Below are positions 7,331 to 17,289 of a stretch of DNA of 33,473 bases, piece by piece. The translations under genes were made by a program, and so were the position numbers. The notes under the pieces were generated by a model that saw only the letters and a list, made by a program, of their open reading frames with translations, was not told the DNA's origin and did no database searches. Source of the stretch: Verrucomicrobiota bacterium. GTDB taxonomy: Bacteria; Verrucomicrobiota; Verrucomicrobiia; Chthoniobacterales; UBA10450. The stretch spans positions 1-33,473 of the forward strand of contig QHNV01000049.1 of NCBI GenBank assembly GCA_003218535.1, written 5' to 3'. How positions within the stretch are numbered: position 1 is the stretch's first letter; each line of letters opens with the position of its first letter.

Positions 7331-7993
7331 ATGACAACTCGGGAGCGCGTCGCCCAGCTTGTGAAAGCCTGGCCAAAGGTCTATTCAACCGCGCATTGCG
7401 AGCTGGATTTTCGGAATCCGCTGGAGCTGCTCGTAGCGACAATTCTTTCGGCGCAGTGTACGGACAAGCGGGTCAACATAGTCACGCCTGCTCTGTTTAG
7501 AAAATATCGGACGGCGAAAGACTATGCAGACGCGTCGCAAGTCGAGTTTGAAAATGCAATTAAATCGACAGGATTTTACCGCAACAAGGCGAAAAGCATC
7601 CGCGCAGCCATGCGCGCCATTGCAGATGAACATGGCGGCAAAGTTCCGGACACGATGGAGGAATTATGCGCCCTGCCGGGCGTGGGCCGCAAGACGGCGA
7701 ATGTTGTTCTCGGCAACGCGTTTGGTAAGAACCAAGGCATCGTGGTGGACACGCATGTCATCCGGCTCTCGCAGCGGCTGGGTCTAACGAAACACAATGA
7801 TCCCAGCAAAATTGAGCAAGACCTGATGAAACTGGTGCCGCGCGAGCATTGGACCGATTGGAGTCACTGGCTCATCTGGCATGGGCGCCGCCGTTGCTAT
7901 GCGCGCAAACCGGATTGCTCGAACTGCGAAGTTTTCCGCCTTTGTCCAAGCGGGAAAGTTTTCCTGCGAACCGGGAAAGCCCAAACTAGGTAG
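7331..7993 (+). CDS. nth: Endonuclease III
   Basis: A bifunctional DNA glycosylase/AP lyase for oxidised pyrimidines in base excision repair. The helix-hairpin-helix LPGVGRKTANVVL holds the catalytic Lys121, and VDTHV holds Asp140. The C-terminal [4Fe-4S] cluster ligands are complete as C-x6-C-x2-C-x5-C (CYARKPDCSNCEVFRLC). At 220 aa the length is that of E. coli Nth. The ORF track begins at 7145, but everything before the ATG at 7331 overlaps the divergent gene and has no family character. The stop codon TAG is the last three bases of the GTAG that opens a palindromic element, so the C-terminal end (GKVFLRTGKAQTR) may have been altered by the insertion; the cluster is not affected. Confidence 0.95.
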   Translation: MTTRERVAQLVKAWPKVYSTAHCELDFRNPLELLVATILSAQCTDKRVNIVTPALFRKYRTAKDYADASQVEFENAIKSTGFYRNKAKSIRAAMRAIADEHGGKVPDTMEELCALPGVGRKTANVVLGNAFGKNQGIVVDTHVIRLSQRLGLTKHNDPSKIEQDLMKLVPREHWTDWSHWLIWHGRRRCYARKPDCSNCEVFRLCPSGKVFLRTGKAQTR

Positions 7994-8033
7994 CGCACGC
8001 GTCACGCGTGCTGGTTTCGGCGTCGCGCCGAAA
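7990..8033 (+). repeat. GTAG-type two-hairpin element after nth
   Basis: GTAG is followed by GCACGCG-TCA-CGCGTGC (7995-8011, perfect 7-bp stem), a TGG spacer, and TTTCGGCG-TCG-CGCCGAAA (8015-8033, perfect 8-bp stem). The copy in acnA (24641-24681) has the same first-hairpin arms but a different second hairpin, TTGAAGGCG-CCT-CGCCTTCAA, with pairing kept. It lies between nth and the TPR gene, without a T-run, so it is not an ordinary terminator. Confidence 0.75.
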
Positions 8034-8056
8034 CGAGTTCTCTGGGACGAAATTGC

Positions 8057-9469
8057 TTGAAGCGTCTGATCGCTACGGCCAAGATCGCGCACCAATTGAG
8101 CGCACTCGTCATCGCTTGTTTCACTCTTCTGGGGAGCGCCGCTTTGGCGCAAGCAGAGACATCGGAGCTACGACATTTGCGTTTCCAGCTCAAAGCAGCC
8201 AAAGAGGCGAATGACAAGCCGGCAATCATAGAATTGAGCCGGCGGATCGTCGCCATCAATCCTAAGAATTCCGACATCTGGGACACACTCGCTAAGACTC
8301 AGCTCGAGATTGATGACCTCGATCGCCTGGAGCAAACGCTCGATGCGTGGCAAAAAGTAGGACGGCGACCCGCTCCAGCGATCGAAGACTTTCGCGGCGG
8401 TCTGTGCTTCAAGCGCAAAGATTATCAATGCGCGGAACGACACTGGCTCGCCTTTATCGCGACAAAGCTGGCGAAGGCAGATGTCGCGACCGATTACGAT
8501 AACCTCGCGAACTTATGCGTTGAGCAAGCGCGTTGGGGGGACAACGCTGCCTATCGGACGAAGGCAATCGCCGCGCAGGACTCAGCTGCGCGCCGTGTGT
8601 TGCGTGCGTGCGCTTTCCTGCGCTTGCACAAATGGGACGCGGCTTACGCGGACATGGGGAAGGCGAATAAGATGGATCGCACGGATTCGCAATTGAAAGA
8701 GTGGCTGCCGCAGTTTGAGCGATTGCAGAAATTTCTGCCGCGCATAAAAGCACTCGACGCGCAGATCAGTAAATCACCCAACGACGTCACACTGTTGCTC
8801 GATCGCGCGCGGCTTTTCACTCTGGCTGATCGGCCCCTGCTGGCACTCGATGACGCCGAGCGCGCGCTGAAACTCCAGCCCGCATCGATGCGCGCGCGCA
8901 TCCAAACCGCCGAAGCGCTGCTCCAGGTGGATCGCGCGGAGGACGCAGCGAAATTGGAGGTCAGCAAAGATCTTGTTCGTGAGAAGGATAGGCTTGTTAC
9001 CGACGACGCGTTGCGCGAACTCGGCGCACTGGACACGCGTCTCCCGGCGAATCCCAAAGACATCGACGCGCTTGCGTCGCGCTCGAAAATCTTGAGAGAC
9101 GTGCGCCAATTCACCCTGGCACTTACTGACGTGCGCGCCGCGCTGGCGATCGACGATAAATCCGCAGCTGCGCATTTCGAAGCTGCGCATGATCTCGACG
9201 GGTTGGGCCAAACCGGGGAAGCGCTCGCGCATGCGCGAATCGCGACGGAGTTGGATTCGAACGATTCGGCAAAGTGGTTTTTTCGCGGCGTCCTCGAACG
9301 ACAGCGGGCAAACTTCGCTGCGGCGATCGAATCACAAACTCGCTCGCTCGAAATCGGCGAATCGCTTGTGGCGCTAAATGAACGAGAGGAATGCGAGCGC
9401 CGCATCGGGAAGACCAGCGAGGCCGATGCCGATCTTCGCCGGATTCAAGAACTCGCGCCGCAACGGTAA
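8057..9469 (+). CDS. Secreted TPR-repeat protein
   Basis: A 470-residue protein with an N-terminal signal peptide (LSALVIACFTLLGSAALAQA, cleavage after ALA or AQA expected), so it acts outside the cytoplasm. The rest is alpha-helical with TPR-like units, clearest near residues 40-110, 250-310 and 345-460 (for example DIWDTLAKTQLEIDD and AKWFFRGVLERQRANFAAAI). No enzymatic motif is seen; a scaffold or partner-binding role is the natural inference. The start is a TTG (8057); the signal peptide supports it and no in-frame ATG lies nearby. It is the first gene of an apparent operon: the alpha-2-macroglobulin ATG follows its stop by 5 bases. The two-hairpin repeat lies just upstream. Confidence 0.8.
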   Translation: MKRLIATAKIAHQLSALVIACFTLLGSAALAQAETSELRHLRFQLKAAKEANDKPAIIELSRRIVAINPKNSDIWDTLAKTQLEIDDLDRLEQTLDAWQKVGRRPAPAIEDFRGGLCFKRKDYQCAERHWLAFIATKLAKADVATDYDNLANLCVEQARWGDNAAYRTKAIAAQDSAARRVLRACAFLRLHKWDAAYADMGKANKMDRTDSQLKEWLPQFERLQKFLPRIKALDAQISKSPNDVTLLLDRARLFTLADRPLLALDDAERALKLQPASMRARIQTAEALLQVDRAEDAAKLEVSKDLVREKDRLVTDDALRELGALDTRLPANPKDIDALASRSKILRDVRQFTLALTDVRAALAIDDKSAAAHFEAAHDLDGLGQTGEALAHARIATELDSNDSAKWFFRGVLERQRANFAAAIESQTRSLEIGESLVALNEREECERRIGKTSEADADLRRIQELAPQR

Positions 9470-9474
9470 CGGGA

Positions 9475-12400
9475 ATGGACCGGCGAATCGGAGAAACGGG
9501 GGACCGGCGATTTTGCCGATTCATACCTTTTCTGATTTGCGTTCTCGCTTTCGGCTTGGCATCTGTCGCACTCGCGCAGAACGAAGAGCAGGAGCCGGAA
9601 CCCACAAATGCAAAACCCGACGCCGGCGGAATTGTGATTGAACCGTCGGGAGGGAAAATTGGCGAGGGCGATCAGATCACGATCACGTTTCCGCAGGCGA
9701 TGGTTGCGCCCGATTTGATCGATGTCGGCAATCAAGCTCCTCCGTTTGTCAGCGAACCGAAACTCGACGGCAAGTTCCTGTGGAAAAGTCAGACCGAGGG
9801 CGTGTTTACGGTGAGCGGCGTTGTCGCCGGTGCGCGTCCTCGATTGATATTGGCGCCCGGGCTGAAAGATGCCGCGGACCATCCGTTCGTGGTGAAAGAT
9901 TGGAGCGCCGAATTTACGACGCCGGAGTTTGCGATTCGTAGCGATGTCACCATGCGGGAGCGTCTGCCGGCACGCCCGCAAATCTACCTTGGATCAAGTT
10001 ACGCCGTTCGCCTCGATGAAGCCGTTGAGCACATTTATTTTCAAGATCGCGATTCGCGAGAGCGTTTCCCAGTCGAAGTAATCCAAACGGCGGAAGAGAA
10101 GAGCACAGGCCCGCTCGAAGCGACTGGGTTCAGGGTCGAGCCGCGAGCGTCGCTGCCCGTCGGACGCACCTTTGATCTAATTGTGAATGGATTGGTCGAC
10201 GCAAAAAGCCGGCGTCCGCTTCCGTATTTGCAGGTGACCCCGCTGGGAAAAACTGAGCCGCTTAAAATCGAATGGCTCGGCGCGTTCAATCACGCCCTGG
10301 AGGACCCGGCGATCGGCATCAAGTTCAACGACTACATTGATCCTGTGGATGCAACGCCGGAACGAATCCGTGTCGAGCCTGCGGTGGAGAAAATGAAACT
10401 CCTCGCGAGCAACGACCAGATTAAAATCACGGGTAACTTCGATCTCAAGCAGCACTACAAAGTTACGATTTCGCCGGAGCTGAAAGGTGATCGCGGCTAC
10501 GGACTTCCTGCTGAATCCCGCTGGGGCGCGACGTTCCGCCCGAAAGAGTCGTGCCTGATCTTTCCGTCCACGCAGGTGTTTGCGCGCGCACGCCAGGAGT
10601 TGCGCTTTGCATTTTTCCAAGTCAACACGCCGCAGGTGACATGGAAACTGGCGCGCATCCCGGCGGAGAAACTTTCAGCAGTCACGGCGCGCGTCAGAGA
10701 ATTTGAAAAGGATGCCACCGATCCTGTCACCGGCGAGGTCGTAATCGATCCGCGCACAGGATTTTCGAAGCAGTTTCAAACCGAATTGCTCGTTGACGCC
10801 TTTCAACTGCCAGTGACGAGCAGTGGCACATTCGATGCCACCAGCGGCGACATCGAAACGCGGCGCGACGTTCATTGCACACCACCGGCGAACGAAGCAT
10901 TTGCAGGCGCATATCTCTTCGAAGCGAGCGCGACCTTACCCGATGGACGGATCGTTGGGAATCGATCGATCATTTGCGTCAACGATTATCTGCTGACGCA
11001 AAAACGAACGCCGATAAGCGTCCTGATGCGTCTGGCGAAAATGTCCGACGCGAATCCAGTGGCGGCCGTGACGGTGCACGCTGTGACCGAGGAGAACATC
11101 GAGCTTGCACGAGACGTTACTGACAAGGACGGCATCGCTCGCTTCGCAAAGGACACAATTTTTCCAAAGACGCATGATTCTAAGGCGAAAAGCGCCCATC
11201 TGTTTATCGCGGACACTGCGACCGGTCCGGCGCTGCAATTTGCCGAACGAACATCCTACCCCTCAGGCAGTGATTACGCAGCTCCTAGAGGAAGAGCGCA
11301 TGCGGAAATTATTACGGACAGAAATCTCTACCGGCCCGGCCAGACCGTAAAGATGAAAGGATTGGTGCGCGATGTGAGCGGCACCAGCCTGGCGATTCCG
11401 GTCGCTGCGCACGCGCACTGGAACGTGAAAGAAGGCGACGGCGAACGTGTCGTTGGCGAAGGCGAAGTGGCGGTTTCAGGTTACGGAGGATGGGAAGCTG
11501 ATTGGATCGTCCCAGAGATGGCGAAGCTTGGCGATTACATCATCGACTGTCGCGTGAAGCGGAACGATTACCAGGGTTCGACCAGAATCAGCGTTCAGGA
11601 ATATCGGGTGCCGCTTTTTTCGGTCATTGTTGAAGCAACGACTCCGGAGGTGGGCGCGACGGCGCATGCTCAAGTTTCCTCGTCGTATTTTCACGGCGCG
11701 CCAAATGTCGGCGCGCGGGTCCACTGGAAAGCGGTTTGGACAGCGTGGGCTGATTACGGGAGCGAGGAAGAGGGCCCTTCTCGAAAACGCTTCAACACTT
11801 ATCCCACGATCGGCCCATTCCTGGATCCCGACACCGAGGCGATGAAAACAATTGAAGGCGATGCACAACTCGATCGCGACGGAGTTGTGACGCTCGCGTG
11901 TGAATCGCCATTCAAAGATAATCCGGCCGTTGGGCGTGCGCAGGTGGTCTGGCGTGTGGACGTCACTTCAATCGATGGCCAAACGCTCACCGGCGGCGAT
12001 ATGGCGACGCTGTTCTCAGCGGAAACGCGCCTCGGCGTCCGCGCTAGCGAGCAGTTGACGGAGCCCGCTGGGGTAAAAGTCGAGATCGATGCTGTCGATC
12101 CGGAAGATGAAAAGGTGAATGGCGTTTCTGTTCGGGCCGATCTGTTTCATGTCACCACAAAAACGGTCAAGGAACAAATCGCGCCGTTCGTTTATCGCTA
12201 CCGCAACACCGATCAGTTTACCAAAGTCGCGGCACAAGAATCGAAAACACCAGCGGAACTGATTTTCCCAACGAGCGAGACCGGCCGATACGTCGTTGCG
12301 ATCACCGCGCCGGACGTCAAAGCGCCGCTTGTCAGCGATGAAACCACCGTCTCAGGCGAAAAGCCGGCGGAGCTGCCCGTGATAAACGAGACCACGTTCA

Positions 12401-15060
12401 AGATTGAGCATCGCAAGGAGCCATTCCTACCAGGCGACAAAGCCGCGCTCACGATCCAGGCGCCGTTTGGCGGCGTCGCTTGGGTGTCGGTCGAGACGGA
12501 CGAAGTGCTCGATACGTTGCTTGTTTCAGTAAAAGGCAACGCTGGCAGGATCGAGTTGCCGATAAAAAAGGAATACGCTCCGAATGCGACAGTTTCGATC
12601 TATCTCGTTAAGCCCGGCGGCGAGAACGAACTTCCCCGGGAACGTTTCGCGTACAGCGATATTGAAGTGCGCCGACCGGACCGCGAATTGAAAATCGAGC
12701 CGCGTCTCGTGAGCGCCACGGCGAAGCCGGGAGAGATCGTGCGCGGCGAAGTGCGCGTAACTTCGGAAAGAAAACCGGTCCCTGATGCAGATCTTCTCGT
12801 GTTCGCAGTAGATGATGCTGTACTGACGCTCGGCGATTGGAAGCTGCCGGCCGTCGGCGAGAAATTTTATCCGCGGAATCCTTTTTCCGTGCGGACGTAC
12901 GAGGCGCTGCACGGTTACATCGAAAATTTTGCCAAGCTCAGCCTCACTGAAAAAGGGTTCGTTATCGGTGACGGCGGCGAGGAAGCCATCTCCAACGTCA
13001 AAAATGTTCGCAAGGAATTTCGCACGCTCGCGTATTGGCAGGGGAATTTGAAAACTGACGCCAAAGGCAAGGTCGTTTTTGAGTTCACCGCTCCAGATAA
13101 TCTGACGACGTATCGGATCGTGGCCGTCGGCCAGACAAAGGCGAATCAGTTTGGCGGCGACGCGACGCAGACGGTAAAAATATCAAAGCCGCTCCTGATT
13201 GATCCGGCATTGCCACGTTTCTTGCGCGATGGCGATGAAGTCGAATTGCGCGCCGTGGTTCGGCAAAACTTTGCTGATAGCGATGGGATCACCGCGCGTT
13301 GCTTCACGGACGCACAGCTGAAACTCGTGGCCGCTGAGGCTGTGACCCAGTCATCGCGGCGCGATGCCCCGACGGTGTTCCGTTTCAAAGCGAAAGTGAC
13401 CGATGCCGATCTTCTGCCGGCAAAGATCCGGTTCCAAGCCGTCTCAAACTCAAATGACAAAATGTCAGACGTGGTGGCGATCACGCTTCCGGTGCAAGCG
13501 CCGACGATTGTGCGCAAGGAAAGCGTCGCCGGTTCGTTTCGTGCTGAGAAGTCGGGATTCGATGCGCATCGCGTGATGCCTGAAGCATGGAAACATGGTC
13601 GAGGCCAATTCACCACAACCATTTCCACTTCGCCGTGGTTGCCCGAAATCGTGGGCCTGCCGGTCATTCTGCAATATCCACACGGTTGTTTCGAACAAAT
13701 TTCAACGAAGCTGCTAGGTTACAGCTTACTGACGAATCTGCTCGGGTATCTGCCCGATTTTCAGCAGCGCGCCGCCGAGTATCGCACCACGCTCGAACAC
13801 GGGATGAAACAGTATGCCGACTCGCTGTTGAGCGACGGCATGCTTCCCTACTGGCCTGGAGGCAGCACTGGCAACGGCTTTGTGACCTGCCAAGCCTTGT
13901 GGTCGGTAAACGAATCTATCAATGCCGGCTTCGAAACGCCTCCGGAGTTGCAAGAGAAACTCGCTGGCGCGGTAAAGAAAATCGTGAAAGGCCAGCTTCC
14001 GGCGTCGCGATTTGAAAAATGTTTTGCCCTGTTAGTGCTCACGCAATCAGCAACTGACGACGACTTTCGAAGCGAATCGCAGGAACTGTATCTGCACCGG
14101 AACGAAGGGAGCGACGAAGATAGCGCGCTGCTGGCAATTGCGCTGCATCGGCAAAACATCATGGCACGTGAGCAGCAGCAATTGCTGCGTGAAATCGACG
14201 TGCCAATCAAGGAGCGCGCATTTAATCCGGCGACGTTCACGTCCATGACGCGCGCCGAGGCGATGCGCGCGTTTGCGTTCGACGTTATCGCGCCGCCAAC
14301 GTGGACGAAGCAACGGAGACAGCAGGCTCGCGAGCGCATGTCGAAGCTGATGGAATCGGCAGGATCACTTTCGACGCAGGAAAATCTGTGGCTGTTGCTC
14401 GCGTTCAAATCAATGCTCGGCGCGGAAACAGCACCGCCGTTGCAAGCCACGCAGCCGTCGGGCGTGCTCTCAAAAAATGGCCGCTCGGCTACATGGCTCG
14501 ATCGCAAAATGGAAGATGACCTCGTTGTCAAAGGTCTCAATGAAAACGCGCTGACGTTTTTGATCCAAGTGGAATATTCGACCAAAGAAGTTGATACTGA
14601 TCGAGTCGATCGCGGCTTTCGCATCGAACGCGTCGTCAAAAATCTGAGCGATCCAAAGCGCGTCGGCACTTCGGATGCGCCGTTGAAGCTCGGTGATCAA
14701 TTGCTCGTCACGTATCGATTGAACACCCGGAAGCTTCAAAATTTTGTGGCGCTCGAAGATTCTTTGCCGGCGGGTCTGGAGGTCGTGAATCCAAATCTTG
14801 CGCTCGTCGGAAAGTTTTTTCAGCTTCCGCCGCCCGATCCGCAGGATCGTTTGCTGGGATTGTCGTACTCCGAGATGCGTGATCGTTCGGCGCTGCTGTA
14901 CTTTGATGTAGTCGATCCAGGATCGGGAATCTATTCCGTTTTAGTGCGCGCCACCGCTGCGGGAACGTTTCGCTGGCCGGCGACGCAGGTCGCGCCTATG
15001 TACGACAGCCGTTTTTCGGGTCTTTCGCCATCAAGCGTATGCGTCATCTCCGCCGACTAA
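9475..15060 (+). CDS. Bacterial alpha-2-macroglobulin (thioester type)
   Basis: A very large (1861 aa) periplasmic protein of the bacterial alpha-2-macroglobulin family (E. coli YfhM relatives), thought to trap foreign proteases that breach the outer membrane. Signal peptide FLICVLAFGLASVALA ends before QNEEQ. Macroglobulin domains follow; TDRNLYRPGQTVKMKG is the MG2-type motif, and PDNLTTYRIVAVGQT marks the A2M domain. The thioester motif GCFEQ is intact with Cys at about residue 1405, followed by the helical thioester domain. There is no lipobox, unlike lipoprotein members. ATG 9475 was chosen over the ORF-track start 9391 because the signal peptide follows it and the longer start would overlap the TPR gene. 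Its 3' end overlaps pbpC by 22 bases, the classical A2M-PBP1C pairing. Confidence 0.93.
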   Translation: MDRRIGETGDRRFCRFIPFLICVLAFGLASVALAQNEEQEPEPTNAKPDAGGIVIEPSGGKIGEGDQITITFPQAMVAPDLIDVGNQAPPFVSEPKLDGKFLWKSQTEGVFTVSGVVAGARPRLILAPGLKDAADHPFVVKDWSAEFTTPEFAIRSDVTMRERLPARPQIYLGSSYAVRLDEAVEHIYFQDRDSRERFPVEVIQTAEEKSTGPLEATGFRVEPRASLPVGRTFDLIVNGLVDAKSRRPLPYLQVTPLGKTEPLKIEWLGAFNHALEDPAIGIKFNDYIDPVDATPERIRVEPAVEKMKLLASNDQIKITGNFDLKQHYKVTISPELKGDRGYGLPAESRWGATFRPKESCLIFPSTQVFARARQELRFAFFQVNTPQVTWKLARIPAEKLSAVTARVREFEKDATDPVTGEVVIDPRTGFSKQFQTELLVDAFQLPVTSSGTFDATSGDIETRRDVHCTPPANEAFAGAYLFEASATLPDGRIVGNRSIICVNDYLLTQKRTPISVLMRLAKMSDANPVAAVTVHAVTEENIELARDVTDKDGIARFAKDTIFPKTHDSKAKSAHLFIADTATGPALQFAERTSYPSGSDYAAPRGRAHAEIITDRNLYRPGQTVKMKGLVRDVSGTSLAIPVAAHAHWNVKEGDGERVVGEGEVAVSGYGGWEADWIVPEMAKLGDYIIDCRVKRNDYQGSTRISVQEYRVPLFSVIVEATTPEVGATAHAQVSSSYFHGAPNVGARVHWKAVWTAWADYGSEEEGPSRKRFNTYPTIGPFLDPDTEAMKTIEGDAQLDRDGVVTLACESPFKDNPAVGRAQVVWRVDVTSIDGQTLTGGDMATLFSAETRLGVRASEQLTEPAGVKVEIDAVDPEDEKVNGVSVRADLFHVTTKTVKEQIAPFVYRYRNTDQFTKVAAQESKTPAELIFPTSETGRYVVAITAPDVKAPLVSDETTVSGEKPAELPVINETTFKIEHRKEPFLPGDKAALTIQAPFGGVAWVSVETDEVLDTLLVSVKGNAGRIELPIKKEYAPNATVSIYLVKPGGENELPRERFAYSDIEVRRPDRELKIEPRLVSATAKPGEIVRGEVRVTSERKPVPDADLLVFAVDDAVLTLGDWKLPAVGEKFYPRNPFSVRTYEALHGYIENFAKLSLTEKGFVIGDGGEEAISNVKNVRKEFRTLAYWQGNLKTDAKGKVVFEFTAPDNLTTYRIVAVGQTKANQFGGDATQTVKISKPLLIDPALPRFLRDGDEVELRAVVRQNFADSDGITARCFTDAQLKLVAAEAVTQSSRRDAPTVFRFKAKVTDADLLPAKIRFQAVSNSNDKMSDVVAITLPVQAPTIVRKESVAGSFRAEKSGFDAHRVMPEAWKHGRGQFTTTISTSPWLPEIVGLPVILQYPHGCFEQISTKLLGYSLLTNLLGYLPDFQQRAAEYRTTLEHGMKQYADSLLSDGMLPYWPGGSTGNGFVTCQALWSVNESINAGFETPPELQEKLAGAVKKIVKGQLPASRFEKCFALLVLTQSATDDDFRSESQELYLHRNEGSDEDSALLAIALHRQNIMAREQQQLLREIDVPIKERAFNPATFTSMTRAEAMRAFAFDVIAPPTWTKQRRQQARERMSKLMESAGSLSTQENLWLLLAFKSMLGAETAPPLQATQPSGVLSKNGRSATWLDRKMEDDLVVKGLNENALTFLIQVEYSTKEVDTDRVDRGFRIERVVKNLSDPKRVGTSDAPLKLGDQLLVTYRLNTRKLQNFVALEDSLPAGLEVVNPNLALVGKFFQLPPPDPQDRLLGLSYSEMRDRSALLYFDVVDPGSGIYSVLVRATAAGTFRWPATQVAPMYDSRFSGLSPSSVCVISAD

Positions 15061-17279
15061 TTTCCAGATTTTGGCCTCGTTCATTACTCGCGATTTTCGC
15101 GGGACTTCTTGGGATTGCGATAGCGTTTGTTTGGTGGCTGCCGATTCCGACGGAGCTTAAAAGATCGCCCGCTGGAACTTTGACGCTGCTCGACAGTCGC
15201 GGCCGCGAACTTGCCGAGTTCGCATCGCCGGAAGCGCGCACGCAATTCCCGGTTGCGTTTGATCAGATGGGCGTGTGGTTGCCGCGAATCACGGTCGTGC
15301 TGGAAGATCGGCGCTTTTACAAACATCGTGGCATCGACTGGGGCGCCACAGTTGCCGCATGCGTGCGGAACTTGCGATCGTGCCACGTGATTTCCGGCGC
15401 ATCGACCATCACGCAGCAACTGGTGAAACTGGCAACGGGTCGCGAGCGACGCAGTTGGACCGGGAAATTCTATGAGGCAATCGTCGCCTGGAAATTAGAG
15501 CGACGCTGGAGCAAGCAGCGCATCCTCACCGAATATTTGAATCGCAGCAGCTATGGCAACCGCAGGATCGGCCCTGAAGCCGCAGCCCGGGCATATTTCG
15601 ATAAACCGGCGCGCGATCTCACTTTGAGCGAAGCAATTTTCCTCGCCGGTTTGCCGCAAGCGCCGACGCGGTTGAATCCGCGGCGGCACCCGGAGGAAGC
15701 AAATCGTAAATACTCGCGCTCGCTCATCCGACTCGCTGAGCTTGGCGTTATCACTCACGATGAGCAAACATTGCTCGCGCAGCCGCCGCAGGTTGTCCGA
15801 ATCGATCCGCCGCGGCGCGCGCCGCACTTTGTCGACGCACTCGTGGCGCGAAATCCGGGACTGCGCGGGACGGTGAGAACAACGCTGGACCTCGATCTGC
15901 AGACGACAGTCGAACGTCTGGTGCGCGCGCATTTATCGGCGCTCAATCGCTACGACATCACGCAGGCTGCCGTGGTGGTGATTCAAAACGCCACGGGCGC
16001 AGTTCGCGCCACGGTTGGCTCTGAGAATTATGCAGTGTCTCAAATCAATGGCGCAACGCAGCCGCGCAGTTGTGGATCGACATTGAAACCGTTCGTTTAC
16101 CTCGACGCCATAGATAAACGGCTCTTCACCGCGGCGAGCTTGTTGCCGGACACGCCCGATGCGATCCGCAATGAATACGCCGATTACGATCCGCAAAATT
16201 ACGCGCGTCATTATTTTGGACCGGTGCGCTTGCGCGAGGCGCTCGGGTGTTCGCTAAACGTGCCGGCAGTATTTGTGCTGAGCCAGCTCCGCGCGCGTCC
16301 AACGTTCTATCAGTTGCAGAAGTGGGGCTTCAATTTTCCACAGGGCCTCGAGCATTACGGTGCCGGTTTTGTTTTGGGAAATGCCGAGACGCGTCTGGTG
16401 GATCTTGCCGCCGCCTACGCTGGACTGGCCCGCGGCGGGACGGCCATGCGCGCGAAATTCTTCGCAGCGGAACATCAGCCGATCACCCGCATCGCCTCGG
16501 AAGAAGCGACAGCGATCATTACAGACATTTTGTGCGACAATGAGGCGAGACAGAAAAGTTTCGGATTGCATTCGCCACTCGCCTTCGAGCAACGCGTCGC
16601 GGCGAAGACTGGAACAAGCAGCGGTTTTCGCGACACCTGGACAGTGGGGTTTGACAGGGAACACACGGTCGCCGTTTGGGCGGGAAACTTCGATGGACGA
16701 CCGATGCGCGACACGTTCGCTGTGCGCGCAGCAACGCCGCTCTGGGCGGCGGTCATGCAGGAATTGCTCACGCATGATCACCCGCTCGATCTGCCGGCGG
16801 AAAACGACAAACTGGTGCGCCGCGCGATTTGCAAAGCAACAGGTCTGCTCCCATCTCGTTTTAGCAACGCAACGATGAGCGAGCTTTTTCTCGCAGGCAC
16901 CGAGCCGTGCGAAAATTCGGCAGACTACTTTGCGAACGATGGGAAATTGCTTTTGCAGGACGCATACGCGCGTTGGTGCGCGAGCAGCGACAACACCATT
17001 GGCGCGCATGTCCGGTCCGATTTTCGCATCACGAGTCCGCCGCCGAACGCGCGCTATCAGATTGATCCTGTCCTGCCATCGTCACAGCAGATGGTCGAAC
17101 TCACAGCGGCGTGCGCCAGCGATGTAGAGTGGTTCGTTAACGATGCGCGAGTCGCGCCAGCGCACGACGGCCGATTCTTCTGGCAGCTTGCCGCCGGTGA
17201 GTGGAACGTGCGCGCAGTCAGTCGCGGTAAAATCTCCCAGGAAAAAATCACCGTCGAAGGCATTATCGGCGCCAATTGA
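15039..17279 (+). CDS. pbpC: Penicillin-binding protein 1C
   Basis: A bifunctional peptidoglycan glycosyltransferase/transpeptidase-like protein anchored by one N-terminal membrane helix (about residues 15-35). The GT51 domain shows EDRRFYKHRGID with the catalytic Glu90, GASTITQQLVKL, and LERRWSKQRILTEYLN. The transpeptidase domain has S347-TLK, SLN (405-407) and KTGTS (523-527). The ~90 C-terminal residues (FRITSPPPNARYQID...) match the PBP1C C-terminal domain. At 746 aa the length is usual for PBP1C. The start overlaps the alpha-2-macroglobulin gene by 22 bases, indicating coupled translation; the pair is thought to link peptidoglycan repair with protease trapping after envelope damage. Confidence 0.95.
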   Translation: MRHLRRLISRFWPRSLLAIFAGLLGIAIAFVWWLPIPTELKRSPAGTLTLLDSRGRELAEFASPEARTQFPVAFDQMGVWLPRITVVLEDRRFYKHRGIDWGATVAACVRNLRSCHVISGASTITQQLVKLATGRERRSWTGKFYEAIVAWKLERRWSKQRILTEYLNRSSYGNRRIGPEAAARAYFDKPARDLTLSEAIFLAGLPQAPTRLNPRRHPEEANRKYSRSLIRLAELGVITHDEQTLLAQPPQVVRIDPPRRAPHFVDALVARNPGLRGTVRTTLDLDLQTTVERLVRAHLSALNRYDITQAAVVVIQNATGAVRATVGSENYAVSQINGATQPRSCGSTLKPFVYLDAIDKRLFTAASLLPDTPDAIRNEYADYDPQNYARHYFGPVRLREALGCSLNVPAVFVLSQLRARPTFYQLQKWGFNFPQGLEHYGAGFVLGNAETRLVDLAAAYAGLARGGTAMRAKFFAAEHQPITRIASEEATAIITDILCDNEARQKSFGLHSPLAFEQRVAAKTGTSSGFRDTWTVGFDREHTVAVWAGNFDGRPMRDTFAVRAATPLWAAVMQELLTHDHPLDLPAENDKLVRRAICKATGLLPSRFSNATMSELFLAGTEPCENSADYFANDGKLLLQDAYARWCASSDNTIGAHVRSDFRITSPPPNARYQIDPVLPSSQQMVELTAACASDVEWFVNDARVAPAHDGRFFWQLAAGEWNVRAVSRGKISQEKITVEGIIGAN

Positions 17280-17289
17280 CGCGTTTCTT

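Noticed and set aside
8644-9605. Long antisense ORFs across the TPR and alpha-2-macroglobulin genes
   Set aside because: They are shadow frames caused by high GC; Ser/Arg-rich with no domains or start signals.
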